From: Bacteroidales bacterium
GTDB lineage: Bacteria > Bacteroidota > Bacteroidia > Bacteroidales > Dysgonomonadaceae
DNA length: 48,594 nucleotides
Direction: 5' to 3'
NCBI GenBank assembly: GCA_012837345.1
Contig: DURL01000061.1
Span: 1-48,594 of the forward strand
This document shows positions 35,637 through 44,752 of this stretch, one piece after another. The notes under the pieces are model-generated. The model had not been told where the DNA came from. It was given only the letters and a program-made list of their open reading frames with translations, and searched no databases. Each line of letters starts with the position of its first letter. Position 1 is the first letter of the stretch. The translations under genes and the position numbers were made by a program.

Positions 35637-37601
35637 ATGAACGAACTGATTGGCAAAACGCCTTTTTCCCGGCTTTTATTGCCCGTTATCGGAGCTATTG
35701 TGACAAGTCGCTTTCTTCCCGACAGCAGATTTCTGCCGGCAGGACTATCCCTTGTGGGACTTCTATTCATCTTCCTCTCTTTCATCCACGATGAGCACCA
35801 TCAGTTCACTCACAGGTGGTTTTTTGGGGCCGGCACCCTCTTGTTCCTCTTTGCCCTCACCCTGCTCCAGTACCGTGAGCAGGTATCACGAACTGAATAC
35901 CGGTTCACCGGCACACCCCACACCTGCCTCGCGCTCCTGCTGGAAATTCCGGAACAGAAGCCCCGCACATTGGCGTGTCCTGTCCGCATAGTCTCACCAA
36001 ATGCAGAGAAGGTGATGCTCTACCTGCAGAAGAGCGACCCGGCAGCCGCGTTGCAGCCGGGTGACGAGATCATCTTCAGATCAAAGCTGGAACCGTTCCG
36101 CAATTTCGGGAACCCGGGAGAGTGGGATTATGCAGGGTATATGCGTAACAGGGGTTTTGCCGCCAGAGGGTTCATTGCTACCGGGGAGTGGGAAATGACC
36201 GGCAGGCGGATGAGATCACCTTACCTCATGGCTCAACGGTGTCGCATCAATGTCCTCCGTTTCTACCGCTCTCTCGGTTTGGAAGATGACACCTACGCCT
36301 TTATCGCAGCAGTAACCCTCGGCTACAAAGCCTATCTGTCGGATGATATCAAAGAGGCTTTTCGTGCATCCGGAACCGCGCACCTGCTGGCCGTCAGCGG
36401 ACTGCATACCGGAGTGATCTATCTGCTTCTTTCCCTGCTCCTCTCTTTCCTGGGAAACAGAGGCACGGGCTTTCTTATCCGACAATGGGTGATCATCCTG
36501 ATGCTATGGTCTTACGCCTTCCTGGCGGGTCTATCCCCATCGGTGATCCGGGCGGTAATCATGCTCTCTCTTTACTGCGTGGCCCGTATGAAACGGATGA
36601 AAGGCTTCTCCACAAACACACTGGCAGCAGCAGCCCTTCTGATCCTTATCTTTCATCCCGCCAGCCTCTTTGACATCAGCTTCCAGATGAGTTTCGGTGC
36701 TGTCTTCTCGATCCTCTGGTTTCAGCCGCGTCTCGCTACATTGTTCAGACCCGTGAAGAGAGCTGCATCATACATCTGGAACCTGATGACCCTCTCCCTC
36801 TCAGCGCAACTGGGTCTCTTCCCCCTGGTACTTTACTATTTCGGTTCTTTTCCGACATGGTTCTTCCTCTCGAATCTCTTACTGGTGCCACTCATGGGGG
36901 TCATCATCTATTCTCTGGTACCGCTGTTGCTCACCGGCTGGCTGCACGGCTACCACACCATGGTTCCGGACTGGCTGCCTCACCTGTTCCGCCAGTTAGT
37001 GCAGTGGTTCACAACTGCCATGATCAGCATCGTTCAGTTCATGGAGTCTCTTCCTCTTGCACAGCTCACCGGGCTGCATATCTCCCTGCCAGCAACAATC
37101 CTGCTGCTGCTTTTCATCTTTCTCTTCAGCCAGTTTGTCACCACCCACCGATCCCGTCCACTGATTCTCGCACTCTCAGCGCTGTTCTCTTTCCAGTTGC
37201 TCTGCCTGCATAGGCAGTTGCCGACCACAGCACCCCAATTGGTGATATTCAACAGCTCCTCCTCCAGCGACATCTCTCTCTTCACAGCTCAGACTCGCCA
37301 CACAATTGAGGTTCCGGATAACGGACTGCTGCCGCATCCACACAAAACAATCCTGCGTCTCTCCGACGGGTCGTTCGACCATTTCACAACCGTTGACACC
37401 TTCCCGGTCGATATCCTGATCCTTTCCCGCTACGGCTATTTCAACACGGAAGAGCTATGCCGTCTCTTCCACCCCTCACTCATCATCCTCGACAGCTCAG
37501 TGCCACATCATGCGGCAACACGGATCACCAACATGTGCCTCGCCAGAGGCACCAGGGTGCATGATGTGAGACAAAAGGGAGCCTATTCGCTGAATTTTTA
37601 G
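35637..37601 (+). CDS. comEC: ComEC/Rec2-type DNA uptake membrane channel
   Basis: ComEC moves single-stranded DNA through the inner membrane during natural transformation. I chose MNELIGKTPFSRLL (35637), giving 654 residues; an ATG at 35595 is also possible. The N-terminal part has two or three hydrophobic helices and a DUF4131-like domain (about 80-200). The competence domain follows with GTAHLLAVSGLHTGVIYLLL and the conserved SPSVIRAVIM and DISFQMSFGAV. About ten hydrophobic segments follow in total. The C-terminus (about 530-654) is a short soluble part with no complete metallo-beta-lactamase motif, so the nuclease-like domain is absent, as in many Bacteroidetes. Confidence 0.9.
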   Translation: MNELIGKTPFSRLLLPVIGAIVTSRFLPDSRFLPAGLSLVGLLFIFLSFIHDEHHQFTHRWFFGAGTLLFLFALTLLQYREQVSRTEYRFTGTPHTCLALLLEIPEQKPRTLACPVRIVSPNAEKVMLYLQKSDPAAALQPGDEIIFRSKLEPFRNFGNPGEWDYAGYMRNRGFAARGFIATGEWEMTGRRMRSPYLMAQRCRINVLRFYRSLGLEDDTYAFIAAVTLGYKAYLSDDIKEAFRASGTAHLLAVSGLHTGVIYLLLSLLLSFLGNRGTGFLIRQWVIILMLWSYAFLAGLSPSVIRAVIMLSLYCVARMKRMKGFSTNTLAAAALLILIFHPASLFDISFQMSFGAVFSILWFQPRLATLFRPVKRAASYIWNLMTLSLSAQLGLFPLVLYYFGSFPTWFFLSNLLLVPLMGVIIYSLVPLLLTGWLHGYHTMVPDWLPHLFRQLVQWFTTAMISIVQFMESLPLAQLTGLHISLPATILLLLFIFLFSQFVTTHRSRPLILALSALFSFQLLCLHRQLPTTAPQLVIFNSSSSSDISLFTAQTRHTIEVPDNGLLPHPHKTILRLSDGSFDHFTTVDTFPVDILILSRYGYFNTEELCRLFHPSLIILDSSVPHHAATRITNMCLARGTRVHDVRQKGAYSLNF

Positions 37602-37609
37602 TACTTTTG
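37602..37609 (+). promoter_or_regulatory. Promoter -7 element for the DHH phosphoesterase gene
   Basis: TACTTTTG, immediately after the comEC stop codon and 28 bases before the next start. No -33 match found. Confidence 0.5.
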
Positions 37610-37637
37610 CCGTTCATCATCAAAAGAATCATTTTCT

Positions 37638-38696
37638 ATGAAGTTTACCGAATCACTCACCGATGTGATTGAACCCGGGAAGGTAGAACAGATCATGCGG
37701 GCCATCAATGATGCCAATCAGATCGTGATCACCACCCACCTCTCACCCGATGGGGATGCTTTGGGCTCATCACTCGCCCTCTGCCATTTCCTGAAGAGAG
37801 AGGGTAAGAAAGTCAGGATCATTGTACCCAATTCCTTTCCCTACTTCCTGAAATGGATGAAGGGTGCCGGTGAGATCAGTGTGGCAGAGTACAATCCCGA
37901 AGCAGCCCGACACATCCTGAATCATGCTGATCTGATTTTCTCACTTGACTATAACATCCCCAAGCGGGTCGGCCTGATGGCTTCCATGTTAGAAGAGTCC
38001 CCCGCCTTGAAGATCCTGATCGACCACCACCTCTTTCCCGGGAACGGGTTCAACATCGTGGTCTCTCATCCGGAGATATCATCTACCAGCGAATTGATTT
38101 TCAGGCTGTTGTTCCAGGCGAACAGGTATGGTGAGATGTCTCAGGCTGAAGCAGAATGCATCTACTGCGGCATGATGACCGACACCGGCGGATTCACCTA
38201 CAACTCGAGTGATCCTGAGATCTTCGAGATCATCAGCCTACTGCTGCGCAAGGAGATCGACAAGGATGCCATCTATTCGAAGGTGTTTCACAACTACTCT
38301 GCCGAACGGTTCCGTCTATTGGGATTCACCCTGTCGCAGCGCATGGAGATATACCCCGACCTGCATTCGGCACTGATCTGGCTCTCGAAAGAGGATCAGG
38401 AGCAGTTTCGGTTCAACAAGGGTGATACCGAGGGATTTGTGAATTACCCTCTCAGTATTAAGGGAATCATCTTCTCCACCTTCATCCGCGAGGATGATGG
38501 ATTGATCAAACTCTCGTTTCGCTCTCAGCAAACATTCCCCTGTAATGAGTTTGCGTCCGACTTCTTCAATGGAGGAGGGCACCTGAATGCCTCCGGAGGA
38601 GAATATTACGGTCCACTGGACAAAGCATTAGAGATCTATGGCGAGGGACTGAAAAAATATGAAGAGATTCTGAAAAGATCGATGAATAGTGATTAA
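37638..38696 (+). CDS. nrnA: DHH-family phosphoesterase (NrnA-like)
   Basis: NrnA-like DHH/DHHA1 enzymes degrade oligoribonucleotides and the c-di-AMP product pApA, and dephosphorylate pAp. The 352-residue protein has the DHH domain: TTHLSPDGDALGSSLAL, LIFSLDYN with the metal Asp, ILIDHHLFP with the DHH triad, and GMMTDTGGFTY. The DHHA1 domain at the C-terminus contains the nucleotide-binding GGGHLNASGG. All metal motifs are intact. Which of the possible substrates is natural is not shown. cdaA, encoding a c-di-AMP synthase, lies 9 kb downstream on the other strand. Confidence 0.93.
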   Translation: MKFTESLTDVIEPGKVEQIMRAINDANQIVITTHLSPDGDALGSSLALCHFLKREGKKVRIIVPNSFPYFLKWMKGAGEISVAEYNPEAARHILNHADLIFSLDYNIPKRVGLMASMLEESPALKILIDHHLFPGNGFNIVVSHPEISSTSELIFRLLFQANRYGEMSQAEAECIYCGMMTDTGGFTYNSSDPEIFEIISLLLRKEIDKDAIYSKVFHNYSAERFRLLGFTLSQRMEIYPDLHSALIWLSKEDQEQFRFNKGDTEGFVNYPLSIKGIIFSTFIREDDGLIKLSFRSQQTFPCNEFASDFFNGGGHLNASGGEYYGPLDKALEIYGEGLKKYEEILKRSMNSD

Positions 38697-38761
38697 CCCA
38701 TTTTTTAAGAATCGATAATGTTTATTTCGGTTCAATTCCGCTATTTTTAACGCAGATTGTG

Positions 38762-38769
38762 TACTTTTG
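38762..38769 (+). promoter_or_regulatory. Promoter -7 element for the DUF4827 gene
   Basis: TACTTTTG, 30 bases before the start codon at 38800. It marks the true start region, since the longer frame would begin at a TTG inside this element. Confidence 0.5.
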
Positions 38770-38799
38770 CAAACAGTATCAATTATACGACAGAGATCT

Positions 38800-39360
38800 A
38801 TGAACAAACTATCCCTCACAATAACCATTCTACTGGGTACGCTACTTCTCCTGTCCTCCTGTAACGATAGAAAGACCTATGCTGATTACCTGAAGGATGA
38901 GAAAAAGGCTATTGATCTTTTCATTGCGCAAAACAACCTGACCATCCTGGATGAATTCCCCGCCGATGGCCAGTTTGGGGAGACTGAATTCTATAAGGAC
39001 CCGGCTACCGGTGTCTACTATCACATCATCACCCCTGGTGACACTACGCTGGAATTGAAATGGAAGGAGACTGTATATGTCCGTTTCAGTGGCCTCCTCT
39101 ATTTCATGACCGACGACACGACACATTATTCGAATCAGAAGAGCGTTTACCCGGAAGAGATTGTCTATATCGGACCGGTCAATTCCTCCACCAAGGGCAA
39201 CTATAACAATCCCGGCTGGGCTGTACCCCTCGATCATGTGGGCCACAACGGTAAGGTGAAAATGATCATTCCCTTCGATATGGGCTCTTCATACGACAGA
39301 CAACAGTATCAGCCAAGCTATTACAACCTGGTGCATTATCGCTTTGAGGACCAATATTGA
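38800..39360 (+). CDS. DUF4827 lipoprotein
   Basis: A Bacteroidetes lipoprotein of uncertain function. The start MNKLSLTITI at 38800 gives 186 residues with a type II signal ending in LLSSC (Cys21). The mature part (YLKDEKKAIDLFIAQNNL, then KDPATGVYYHIITPG, YVRFSGLLYF, and WAVPLDHVGHNGKVKMIIPFDMG) matches DUF4827 in style, and the ending resembles FKBP-type peptidyl-prolyl isomerase folds. I cannot claim isomerase activity. It lies between the DHH gene and the phosphohexomutase, and may be read on into the latter (42-base gap). Confidence 0.85.
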   Translation: MNKLSLTITILLGTLLLLSSCNDRKTYADYLKDEKKAIDLFIAQNNLTILDEFPADGQFGETEFYKDPATGVYYHIITPGDTTLELKWKETVYVRFSGLLYFMTDDTTHYSNQKSVYPEEIVYIGPVNSSTKGNYNNPGWAVPLDHVGHNGKVKMIIPFDMGSSYDRQQYQPSYYNLVHYRFEDQY

Positions 39361-39402
39361 AAGTTTCGTCATCTCATCATAACCAGACAGACAGAGCAAC
39401 CC

Positions 39403-40785
39403 ATGACATTGATCAAATCCATCTCAGGTATACGAGGCACGATTGGCGGTGAGCCGGGTGACAATCTCACTCCCACTGACATCGTAAAGTTCACATCTGC
39501 CTACGCCACCTTTATCAGGAAGAGTGCATCTGAAAATCGACCCCGGATTGTGGTTGGCCGCGACGCGCGTATATCGGGTGAAATGGTCCACCGTATCATC
39601 ACCGGTACACTGATGGCAATGGGTTGCGATGTGACCGATATTGGTATGGCAACCACACCGACCACAGAAATTGCTGTAACCAAAGAGGAAGCGGCCGGCG
39701 GCATCATCATCACAGCCAGTCACAACCCACGACAGTGGAACGCGCTGAAGCTACTCAACAGCCGCGGTGAGTTTCTGAATGCCGAAGAGGGTGCGCAAAT
39801 CCTGGCACTGGCCGCGAGCGGGAGCTATACCTTTGCTCCGGTGGATGAGCTGGGCAAGATCACACAGAAACAGTTTCTGTATGAGCATATCCAATCGATC
39901 CTTTCACTCGACCTGGTGGATGTGGAAGCCATCAGAGGAGCCAACTTCCGTGTGGCAGTTGACTGTGTCAACTCTGTTGGGGGGATCGCTATCCCTGAAC
40001 TGCTCTACGCATTGGGAGTAAAAGAGATCTTTAAATTACACTGTGCCCCACACGGCAACTTCTCCCACAATCCGGAACCCCTGCCACAGCATCTCACCGA
40101 GCTCGCATCACTGACCCGCAGTTCAAAGGCCAATGTCGGATTTGCCGTCGATCCCGATGTGGACCGGCTGGCAATCTATTGTGAGGATGGAGAACCGTTT
40201 GGTGAAGAGTACACCCTGGTGGCGATGGCCGACTATATCCTGCAGCAGACGCCAGGGAATAGCGTTTCTAATCTCAGCTCCAGCAGGGCCTTACGGGATG
40301 TGACCCTGGCGAGGGGAGGATCCTACCACGCCGCTGCAGTGGGTGAGGTGAATGTGGTTCAAAAGATGAAAGAGGTGAAAGCCGTCATCGGGGGAGAAGG
40401 CAACGGGGGGGTGATCTATCCCGAGTCGCACTACGGCAGGGACGCACTGGTAGGGATTGCACTCTTTCTTACCTACATGGCCCGTACGGGAAACACACCC
40501 TCACAGCTTCGCAAGACATACCCTGCCTACTTCATGGCAAAGCAGAAGGTGGAGTTGACACCCGACATTGACACCGATGCGATACTGGAGCAGATGAAAG
40601 AACGTTTCAGGGATCATCAGGTGACCGATATTGACGGGGTAAAGATCGACTTCCCCGACAAGTGGGTCCACCTGCGTAAATCCAACACAGAACCCATCAT
40701 CCGCATCTATTCAGAAGCAACCTCTCCGGAAGCCGCTGAAGCCATAGGGAAAGAGATCATTGACCTGATCAGGGAGCTCGCCTAA
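39403..40785 (+). CDS. glmM: Phosphoglucosamine mutase-like phosphohexomutase
   Basis: The enzyme interconverts glucosamine 6-phosphate and 1-phosphate, the step before UDP-GlcNAc. The protein is 460 residues. The four-domain signature is complete: SISGIRGTIGG at the N-terminus, the phosphoserine loop TASHNP (Ser106), the metal loop DPDVDR (Asp250, 252, 254), the sugar-binding GGEGNGG and YPESHYGRDALVG, and the phosphate-binding RKSNTEPIIRIYSEA. GlmM is the likely name, although phosphoglucomutase/phosphomannomutase specificity cannot be excluded. A weak hairpin terminator follows. Confidence 0.9.
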   Translation: MTLIKSISGIRGTIGGEPGDNLTPTDIVKFTSAYATFIRKSASENRPRIVVGRDARISGEMVHRIITGTLMAMGCDVTDIGMATTPTTEIAVTKEEAAGGIIITASHNPRQWNALKLLNSRGEFLNAEEGAQILALAASGSYTFAPVDELGKITQKQFLYEHIQSILSLDLVDVEAIRGANFRVAVDCVNSVGGIAIPELLYALGVKEIFKLHCAPHGNFSHNPEPLPQHLTELASLTRSSKANVGFAVDPDVDRLAIYCEDGEPFGEEYTLVAMADYILQQTPGNSVSNLSSSRALRDVTLARGGSYHAAAVGEVNVVQKMKEVKAVIGGEGNGGVIYPESHYGRDALVGIALFLTYMARTGNTPSQLRKTYPAYFMAKQKVELTPDIDTDAILEQMKERFRDHQVTDIDGVKIDFPDKWVHLRKSNTEPIIRIYSEATSPEAAEAIGKEIIDLIRELA

Positions 40786-40824
40786 AAAAAAGAAGTCTCC
40801 CGACATACATATTTTACCGCTCAC

Positions 40825-40852
40825 ATGCCACCTCATCACCATGACGTGGCAT
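40825..40852 (+). terminator. Possible terminator of the glmM-like gene
   Basis: Arms ATGCCAC and GTGGCAT (40825-40831 and 40846-40852) enclose a 14-base loop, with a short TTTG after. Weak. Confidence 0.35.
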
Positions 40853-40886
40853 TTGAGTTAGATAAACAAATTAGCACTTCGATGGG

Positions 40887-41717
40887 ATGAAAGAGATACT
40901 GGTAAGCCATGAGGATCTGCGGGGAATCCACCCCCTCTTTCGTGGCAGATACGGGGACAGGTTCATCGATCTGGGCATGAAGATTGCCGCACTGAACGTC
41001 CCGAACGAGATTTACGACCGGTCCAAACACCTGACCGGACCGGCTTTCTGCAAGGATCTTTTAGACAAGCTGAGTATCAAACGTACACTACGCAACTCAG
41101 CGGTTCTTGACCGTTTCGGGTCCCAACCCTTCATCACCGTCTCTAACCACCCATATGGTCATATCGATGGTATCGCTGCCATTGAAGCCCTGGGCAGTCG
41201 TTTTCCCAATTACAGGATGATGGTCAATTTCTTCCTGGGGCTGATTGACACCATGGAGGATAATTTCATCAAAGTGAACCCGATGAAGGATTCTGAAAAG
41301 AAAAGTGTGACTTATGCCGGCATCCGTGAGAGTATCGCTCATGTGCGGCAGGGCCACCCTTTGGGTTTCTTTCCTGCCGGGGCGGTCTCCAACCTTTACG
41401 TAAAAGGGGGCAGACTGGTGATTGAAGACCAGGAGTGGCAACCGGCAGCCCTTAAAATAATCCGCAAGGTGAAGGTGCCGGTCATCCCGATGCACATCTC
41501 CGGCCACAACAGCCCTCTGTTTTACCTCTCCCGTATCCTGGGATGGCGGATTCGCAACCTGCGCCTCTGCCATGAGCTCTACAACAAAAAGGGGCATGAG
41601 ATGGTACTCACATTTGGTGAACCCATTATGCCGGATGAGTTCGGCCGCTTTGGCAACGACACTCAGGCACTGGGGCAATTTCTCAAAGCGACAACCTACA
41701 CGTTGGGCAGAATCTGA
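40887..41717 (+). CDS. PlsC-like lysophospholipid acyltransferase
   Basis: A member of the 1-acylglycerol-3-phosphate O-acyltransferase fold. The catalytic motif is SNHPYGHIDGIAAIEALG (an NHP-xxx-xD variant, as in the hemolysin-like acyltransferases that also make amino-acid lipids), followed by FFPAGAVSNLYVKGG and VPVIPMHISGHNS, which fit the family's later blocks. The protein is 276 residues with no signal peptide or strong transmembrane segment. The true acceptor, whether lysophosphatidate or an amino-acid lipid, cannot be told. It lies just upstream of the sigma-54 activator gene, which has its own promoter. Confidence 0.85.
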   Translation: MKEILVSHEDLRGIHPLFRGRYGDRFIDLGMKIAALNVPNEIYDRSKHLTGPAFCKDLLDKLSIKRTLRNSAVLDRFGSQPFITVSNHPYGHIDGIAAIEALGSRFPNYRMMVNFFLGLIDTMEDNFIKVNPMKDSEKKSVTYAGIRESIAHVRQGHPLGFFPAGAVSNLYVKGGRLVIEDQEWQPAALKIIRKVKVPVIPMHISGHNSPLFYLSRILGWRIRNLRLCHELYNKKGHEMVLTFGEPIMPDEFGRFGNDTQALGQFLKATTYTLGRI

Positions 41718-41726
41718 ATAATTGTG

Positions 41727-41734
41727 TATCTTTG
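41727..41734 (+). promoter_or_regulatory. Promoter -7 element for the activator-lptE operon
   Basis: TATCTTTG, 30 bases before the start at 41764. It separates the activator operon from the acyltransferase gene. Confidence 0.5.
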
Positions 41735-41763
41735 ATCGTTCAATCCCAATATAAACGAGCGAT

Positions 41764-43032
41764 ATGGCTAAGCACCCTCTACAGCAAATCAAGCAGCGTT
41801 TCGGCATTATCGGCAGCTCCCCCGAGCTTGACCGTGCAATTGACGTAGCCCTGCAGGTGGCTCCCACCGATTTGTCGGTGTTGATCACCGGCGAGAGCGG
41901 TACCGGCAAGGAGAACTTCCCGCAGATCGTGCACCAGTACAGCCGGCGTAAGCATGGTCCCTACTTCGCCATCAACTGCGGATCGATTCCCGAGGGTACC
42001 ATCGACTCGGAGCTCTTCGGTCACGAGAAAGGCTCTTTCACCGGTGCTACCGGTAGCCGCAAGGGCTATTTCGAGGCGGCCGACGGGGGCACCCTTTTCC
42101 TCGATGAGGTGGGGGAGCTGCCTCTTTCCACACAAGCACGTCTGCTACGTGTACTGGAAAGTGGTGAATTCATCAAGGTAGGCTCCTCAAAGGTGGAGAA
42201 GAGCGACGTACGGGTGGTGGCAGCCACCAACCTGGACATGGTCAAGGCGGTTGAAAAAGGGAAATTCCGTGAGGATCTCTATTACCGGCTCAATTCAGTC
42301 CCTATCCGGATCCCGCCCTTGCGAGACCGGAAAGAGGATATCCCTCTTCTGTTCCGCAAATTCACAGGCGACTGTGCCGAGAAATATATGATGCCCCCTA
42401 TCACCCTCACCGATGATGCACGGGAGATGCTGAAGGAGTACCGCTGGCCGGGCAATGTACGCCAACTGAAGAATATCACCGAGCAGATCTCCATCATTGA
42501 ACAGGAGCGTGTAATCACCACCGACATCCTGCAGAAATACCTTCCTTATAACGAGGTAGGCATGCTGCCCGTGCCGGTATCACAACTGCAGGACTCTGAC
42601 CAGCGTTCTTTTGCCAATGAACGGGAGATCCTCTACCAGGTACTCTTCGATATGAAAAAGGATATCACCGACCTGAAGCAGGTCGTGAAGAACCTGATGG
42701 AAGGAACGACAAACAATTCATCCTCATATGAAGAGGATGCCACCACCATGCGCTCATCCTCACTGATTCGACACGACAAAGGGAATGCTTCTCTGCCGGT
42801 GAAACTTGAAACCTTACCCCATAAGATCAGCCTGGATGAACGTGAAAGAGGAGATATCCTGGAAGCCACTGAATATGAAGAGAGTGCCCTCTCCATCAGT
42901 GAAGTGGAAAAAGAGATGATTGCAAAGGCACTGGAACGGCATCAGGGGAAAAGAAAAATGGCGGCTGCAGAGCTGGGAATCTCCGAACGTACCCTCTACC
43001 GTAAAATCAAAGAATATAAACTGGAAGGATGA
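41764..43032 (+). CDS. Sigma-54-interacting transcription activator without sensor domain
   Basis: Enhancer-binding AAA+ proteins remodel RpoN-bound RNA polymerase. The 422-residue protein starts directly with the AAA+ domain: Walker A GESGTGKE (43-50), the sigma-54 contact loop GSFTGA (90-95; the usual GAFTGA with A to S), Walker B TLFLDEVGE, and the sensor region FREDLYYRLN. A variable linker (about residues 260-385) follows, then a Fis-type helix-turn-helix (KMAAAELGISERTLYRKIKEYK). No response-receiver or GAF domain is present. Its stop overlaps the lptE start (ATGA), so it is co-translated with envelope genes. Confidence 0.93.
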   Translation: MAKHPLQQIKQRFGIIGSSPELDRAIDVALQVAPTDLSVLITGESGTGKENFPQIVHQYSRRKHGPYFAINCGSIPEGTIDSELFGHEKGSFTGATGSRKGYFEAADGGTLFLDEVGELPLSTQARLLRVLESGEFIKVGSSKVEKSDVRVVAATNLDMVKAVEKGKFREDLYYRLNSVPIRIPPLRDRKEDIPLLFRKFTGDCAEKYMMPPITLTDDAREMLKEYRWPGNVRQLKNITEQISIIEQERVITTDILQKYLPYNEVGMLPVPVSQLQDSDQRSFANEREILYQVLFDMKKDITDLKQVVKNLMEGTTNNSSSYEEDATTMRSSSLIRHDKGNASLPVKLETLPHKISLDERERGDILEATEYEESALSISEVEKEMIAKALERHQGKRKMAAAELGISERTLYRKIKEYKLEG

Positions 43033-43538
43033 TGACAAAGAAAATCCTGTTTCTTCTCACGCTGATGGTAATGGCCAGCTCCTGCAGGATATCCTACTCC
43101 TTTAGGACTGCCTCCATCGATTACGATCTGACCAAAACACTTTACATCGCTCATTTCGTGAACCAGGCACCACTGGTCTATCCTCCACTCGAGCAACGGT
43201 TCAATGAGGAGATGAAAGATATGTTCACCCGCAATACCCGACTGCAGCTGGTAAATCAGAATGGTGACATGGAGATTGAAGGGGAGATTGTGGGGTATGA
43301 ACTCACCCCGTTGGCAGTACAGGAAGATGCCTTCGCCTCTGAAACAAAGCTCACCATGACCGTACGGATGCGTTTCCGGAACAACAAAACCGATGCCCCG
43401 GATATAGAAGAGCGGATCTCCGCCAACCGTACCTTCTCCAGCAATACCATCTTCGACAGTGTACAGGATCAACTTATGGGAGAGCTGATCGATGAGATCG
43501 TAGACCAGATTTTCAACGCAACCATGGCCAACTGGTAA
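43029..43538 (+). CDS. lptE: LPS-assembly lipoprotein LptE-like
   Basis: LptE plugs the LptD barrel and helps place lipopolysaccharide at the outer surface. The 169-residue protein has a lipobox MASSC after a short hydrophobic signal. The mature part YSFRTASIDYDLTKTLYIAHFVNQAPLVYPPLEQ and the later EGEIVGYELTPLAVQEDAFASETKLTMTVRMRF are split here by motif: the IDY-x8-F start and the repeated beta-strand pattern match the Bacteroidetes LptE type. The match is by style and context rather than by a strong signature, so the name is probable. Two ATG codons lie in tandem at the start. Confidence 0.78.
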   Translation: MMTKKILFLLTLMVMASSCRISYSFRTASIDYDLTKTLYIAHFVNQAPLVYPPLEQRFNEEMKDMFTRNTRLQLVNQNGDMEIEGEIVGYELTPLAVQEDAFASETKLTMTVRMRFRNNKTDAPDIEERISANRTFSSNTIFDSVQDQLMGELIDEIVDQIFNATMANW

Positions 43539-43542
43539 AACC

Positions 43543-44289
43543 ATGACAAAGGAGATGCTATACAGCTACATGGAGGAACCCGGCAAACTGGATGTAACCT
43601 CTTTGCATGCACTGGGAAAAGTGGTGGAGGCATATCCCTGGTTTCATACCTCACGGCTGCTTTATACCAAGAACCTGGATCTCACCAACAGCGATCATTT
43701 CGGCGAGGAGCTGGCCAAAACAGCTGTGCTTTGCTGCGACAGGAGAAAGCTGCTTTACCTGATCCGACAGGAGCAGTACCAGCGATTTCTCACCTCCTCG
43801 TCAGAGAACGACCAGCAGACAAATGACCGGACAGAAACCCTTCTCAATTCGTTCCTCAGCACGCTGCCTGAACATGATACAAATGAGACAACGTTACCTG
43901 ATGCGAATCTACATGTAGCGGGAACAGATTATTTCGCCTATCTTGCGTCACTCGGAGAAACAGGGGAGCGGGAGGAGAACAATGGCCAACCCTTTCAACA
44001 CCAGGAGATCATCGATGCATTCATTGAGAAAGCTTCCACTGAAGAGATCTTCACACCGATCGACTATGCTACTCACAAAAAAACAGAGGAACGCGACAAG
44101 AAAGAGGAGGGAGGAGAGTTCCTTACTGAAACACTGGCACGCATCTATATCAAACAGCAGAAATATGAGCAGGCACTCACAATTATTAAACGATTAAGTT
44201 TGAATTTTCCAAAAAAAAGTGTTTACTTTGCCGATCAAATTCGTTTCTTGGAATATTTGATTGCAAACGAAAAGAACAAAAACAAATAA
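43543..44289 (+). CDS. Hypothetical TPR-like protein
   Basis: A 248-residue soluble protein with no signal peptide. The N-terminal part (YMEEPGKLDVTSLHALGKVVEAYPWFHT) is helical. The middle (about 90-150) is acidic and probably disordered. The C-terminal ARIYIKQQKYEQALTIIKRLSLNFPKKSVYFADQIRFLEY has the pattern of one or two tetratricopeptide helices, split here by eye. The gene starts 4 bases after lptE and ends 3 bases before secG, so it is firmly inside an export/envelope operon. A chaperone or scaffold role is an inference. Confidence 0.8.
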   Translation: MTKEMLYSYMEEPGKLDVTSLHALGKVVEAYPWFHTSRLLYTKNLDLTNSDHFGEELAKTAVLCCDRRKLLYLIRQEQYQRFLTSSSENDQQTNDRTETLLNSFLSTLPEHDTNETTLPDANLHVAGTDYFAYLASLGETGEREENNGQPFQHQEIIDAFIEKASTEEIFTPIDYATHKKTEERDKKEEGGEFLTETLARIYIKQQKYEQALTIIKRLSLNFPKKSVYFADQIRFLEYLIANEKNKNK

Positions 44290-44292
44290 GAT

Positions 44293-44643
44293 ATGTATAT
44301 TTTCATCACTATCCTTATCCTGCTGGCAGCGATCCTGATGATCCTCGCTGTTTTGGTACAGAAATCAAAAGGAGGAGGACTTGCTAGCGGGTTCTCTTCA
44401 TCGAACCAGATCATGGGTGTTCGCAAAACGACCGACTTCCTGGAAAAATTCACCTGGACACTGGCTGGTATCATGATCGTGTTGAGTATCCTGACAGCCA
44501 AATTCACAACCTCGCAGAGCAACACTCCACAATCGCAGGTGGAAGTACAGCAGCCGGCACCCCTGAGCCCATCAGCGGCCCCCGATGTCACACCGGGCTT
44601 GCCCATCCCGACAGAGGTGCCTGCAGAGCCTACAACTGAATAG
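44293..44643 (+). CDS. secG: Preprotein translocase subunit SecG
   Basis: SecG is the small membrane subunit that speeds SecYEG-dependent export. The 116-residue protein has two hydrophobic helices (about residues 2-22 and 54-72) separated by the conserved loop QKSKGGGLASGF, then a low-complexity Pro/Gln/Ser/Ala tail of about 40 residues, longer than in E. coli and common in Bacteroidetes. It is the last gene of the activator-lptE-TPR-secG run and has a terminator. Confidence 0.94.
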   Translation: MYIFITILILLAAILMILAVLVQKSKGGGLASGFSSSNQIMGVRKTTDFLEKFTWTLAGIMIVLSILTAKFTTSQSNTPQSQVEVQQPAPLSPSAAPDVTPGLPIPTEVPAEPTTE

Positions 44644-44678
44644 GTGGCACCCGGACACTCATTCTGTCAGAAGATATG

Positions 44679-44714
44679 AAAAAAGAGGTTGGATCATGAT
44701 TCAACTTCTTTTTT
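44679..44714 (+). terminator. Terminator of secG
   Basis: Arms rich in AAAAAAGAGGTTGGATC and GATTCAACTTC pair with two G-T wobbles and end in a T-run. Confidence 0.75.
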
Positions 44715-44752
44715 GCGTTAAACCTCCTGCATCTCACCTTGTCTCATTCAGT

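Noticed and set aside
44585-44752. A longer start for the beta-barrel protein gene reaching into secG
   Set aside because: The extension overlaps secG and passes through its terminator, and a normal signal peptide begins at 44753.
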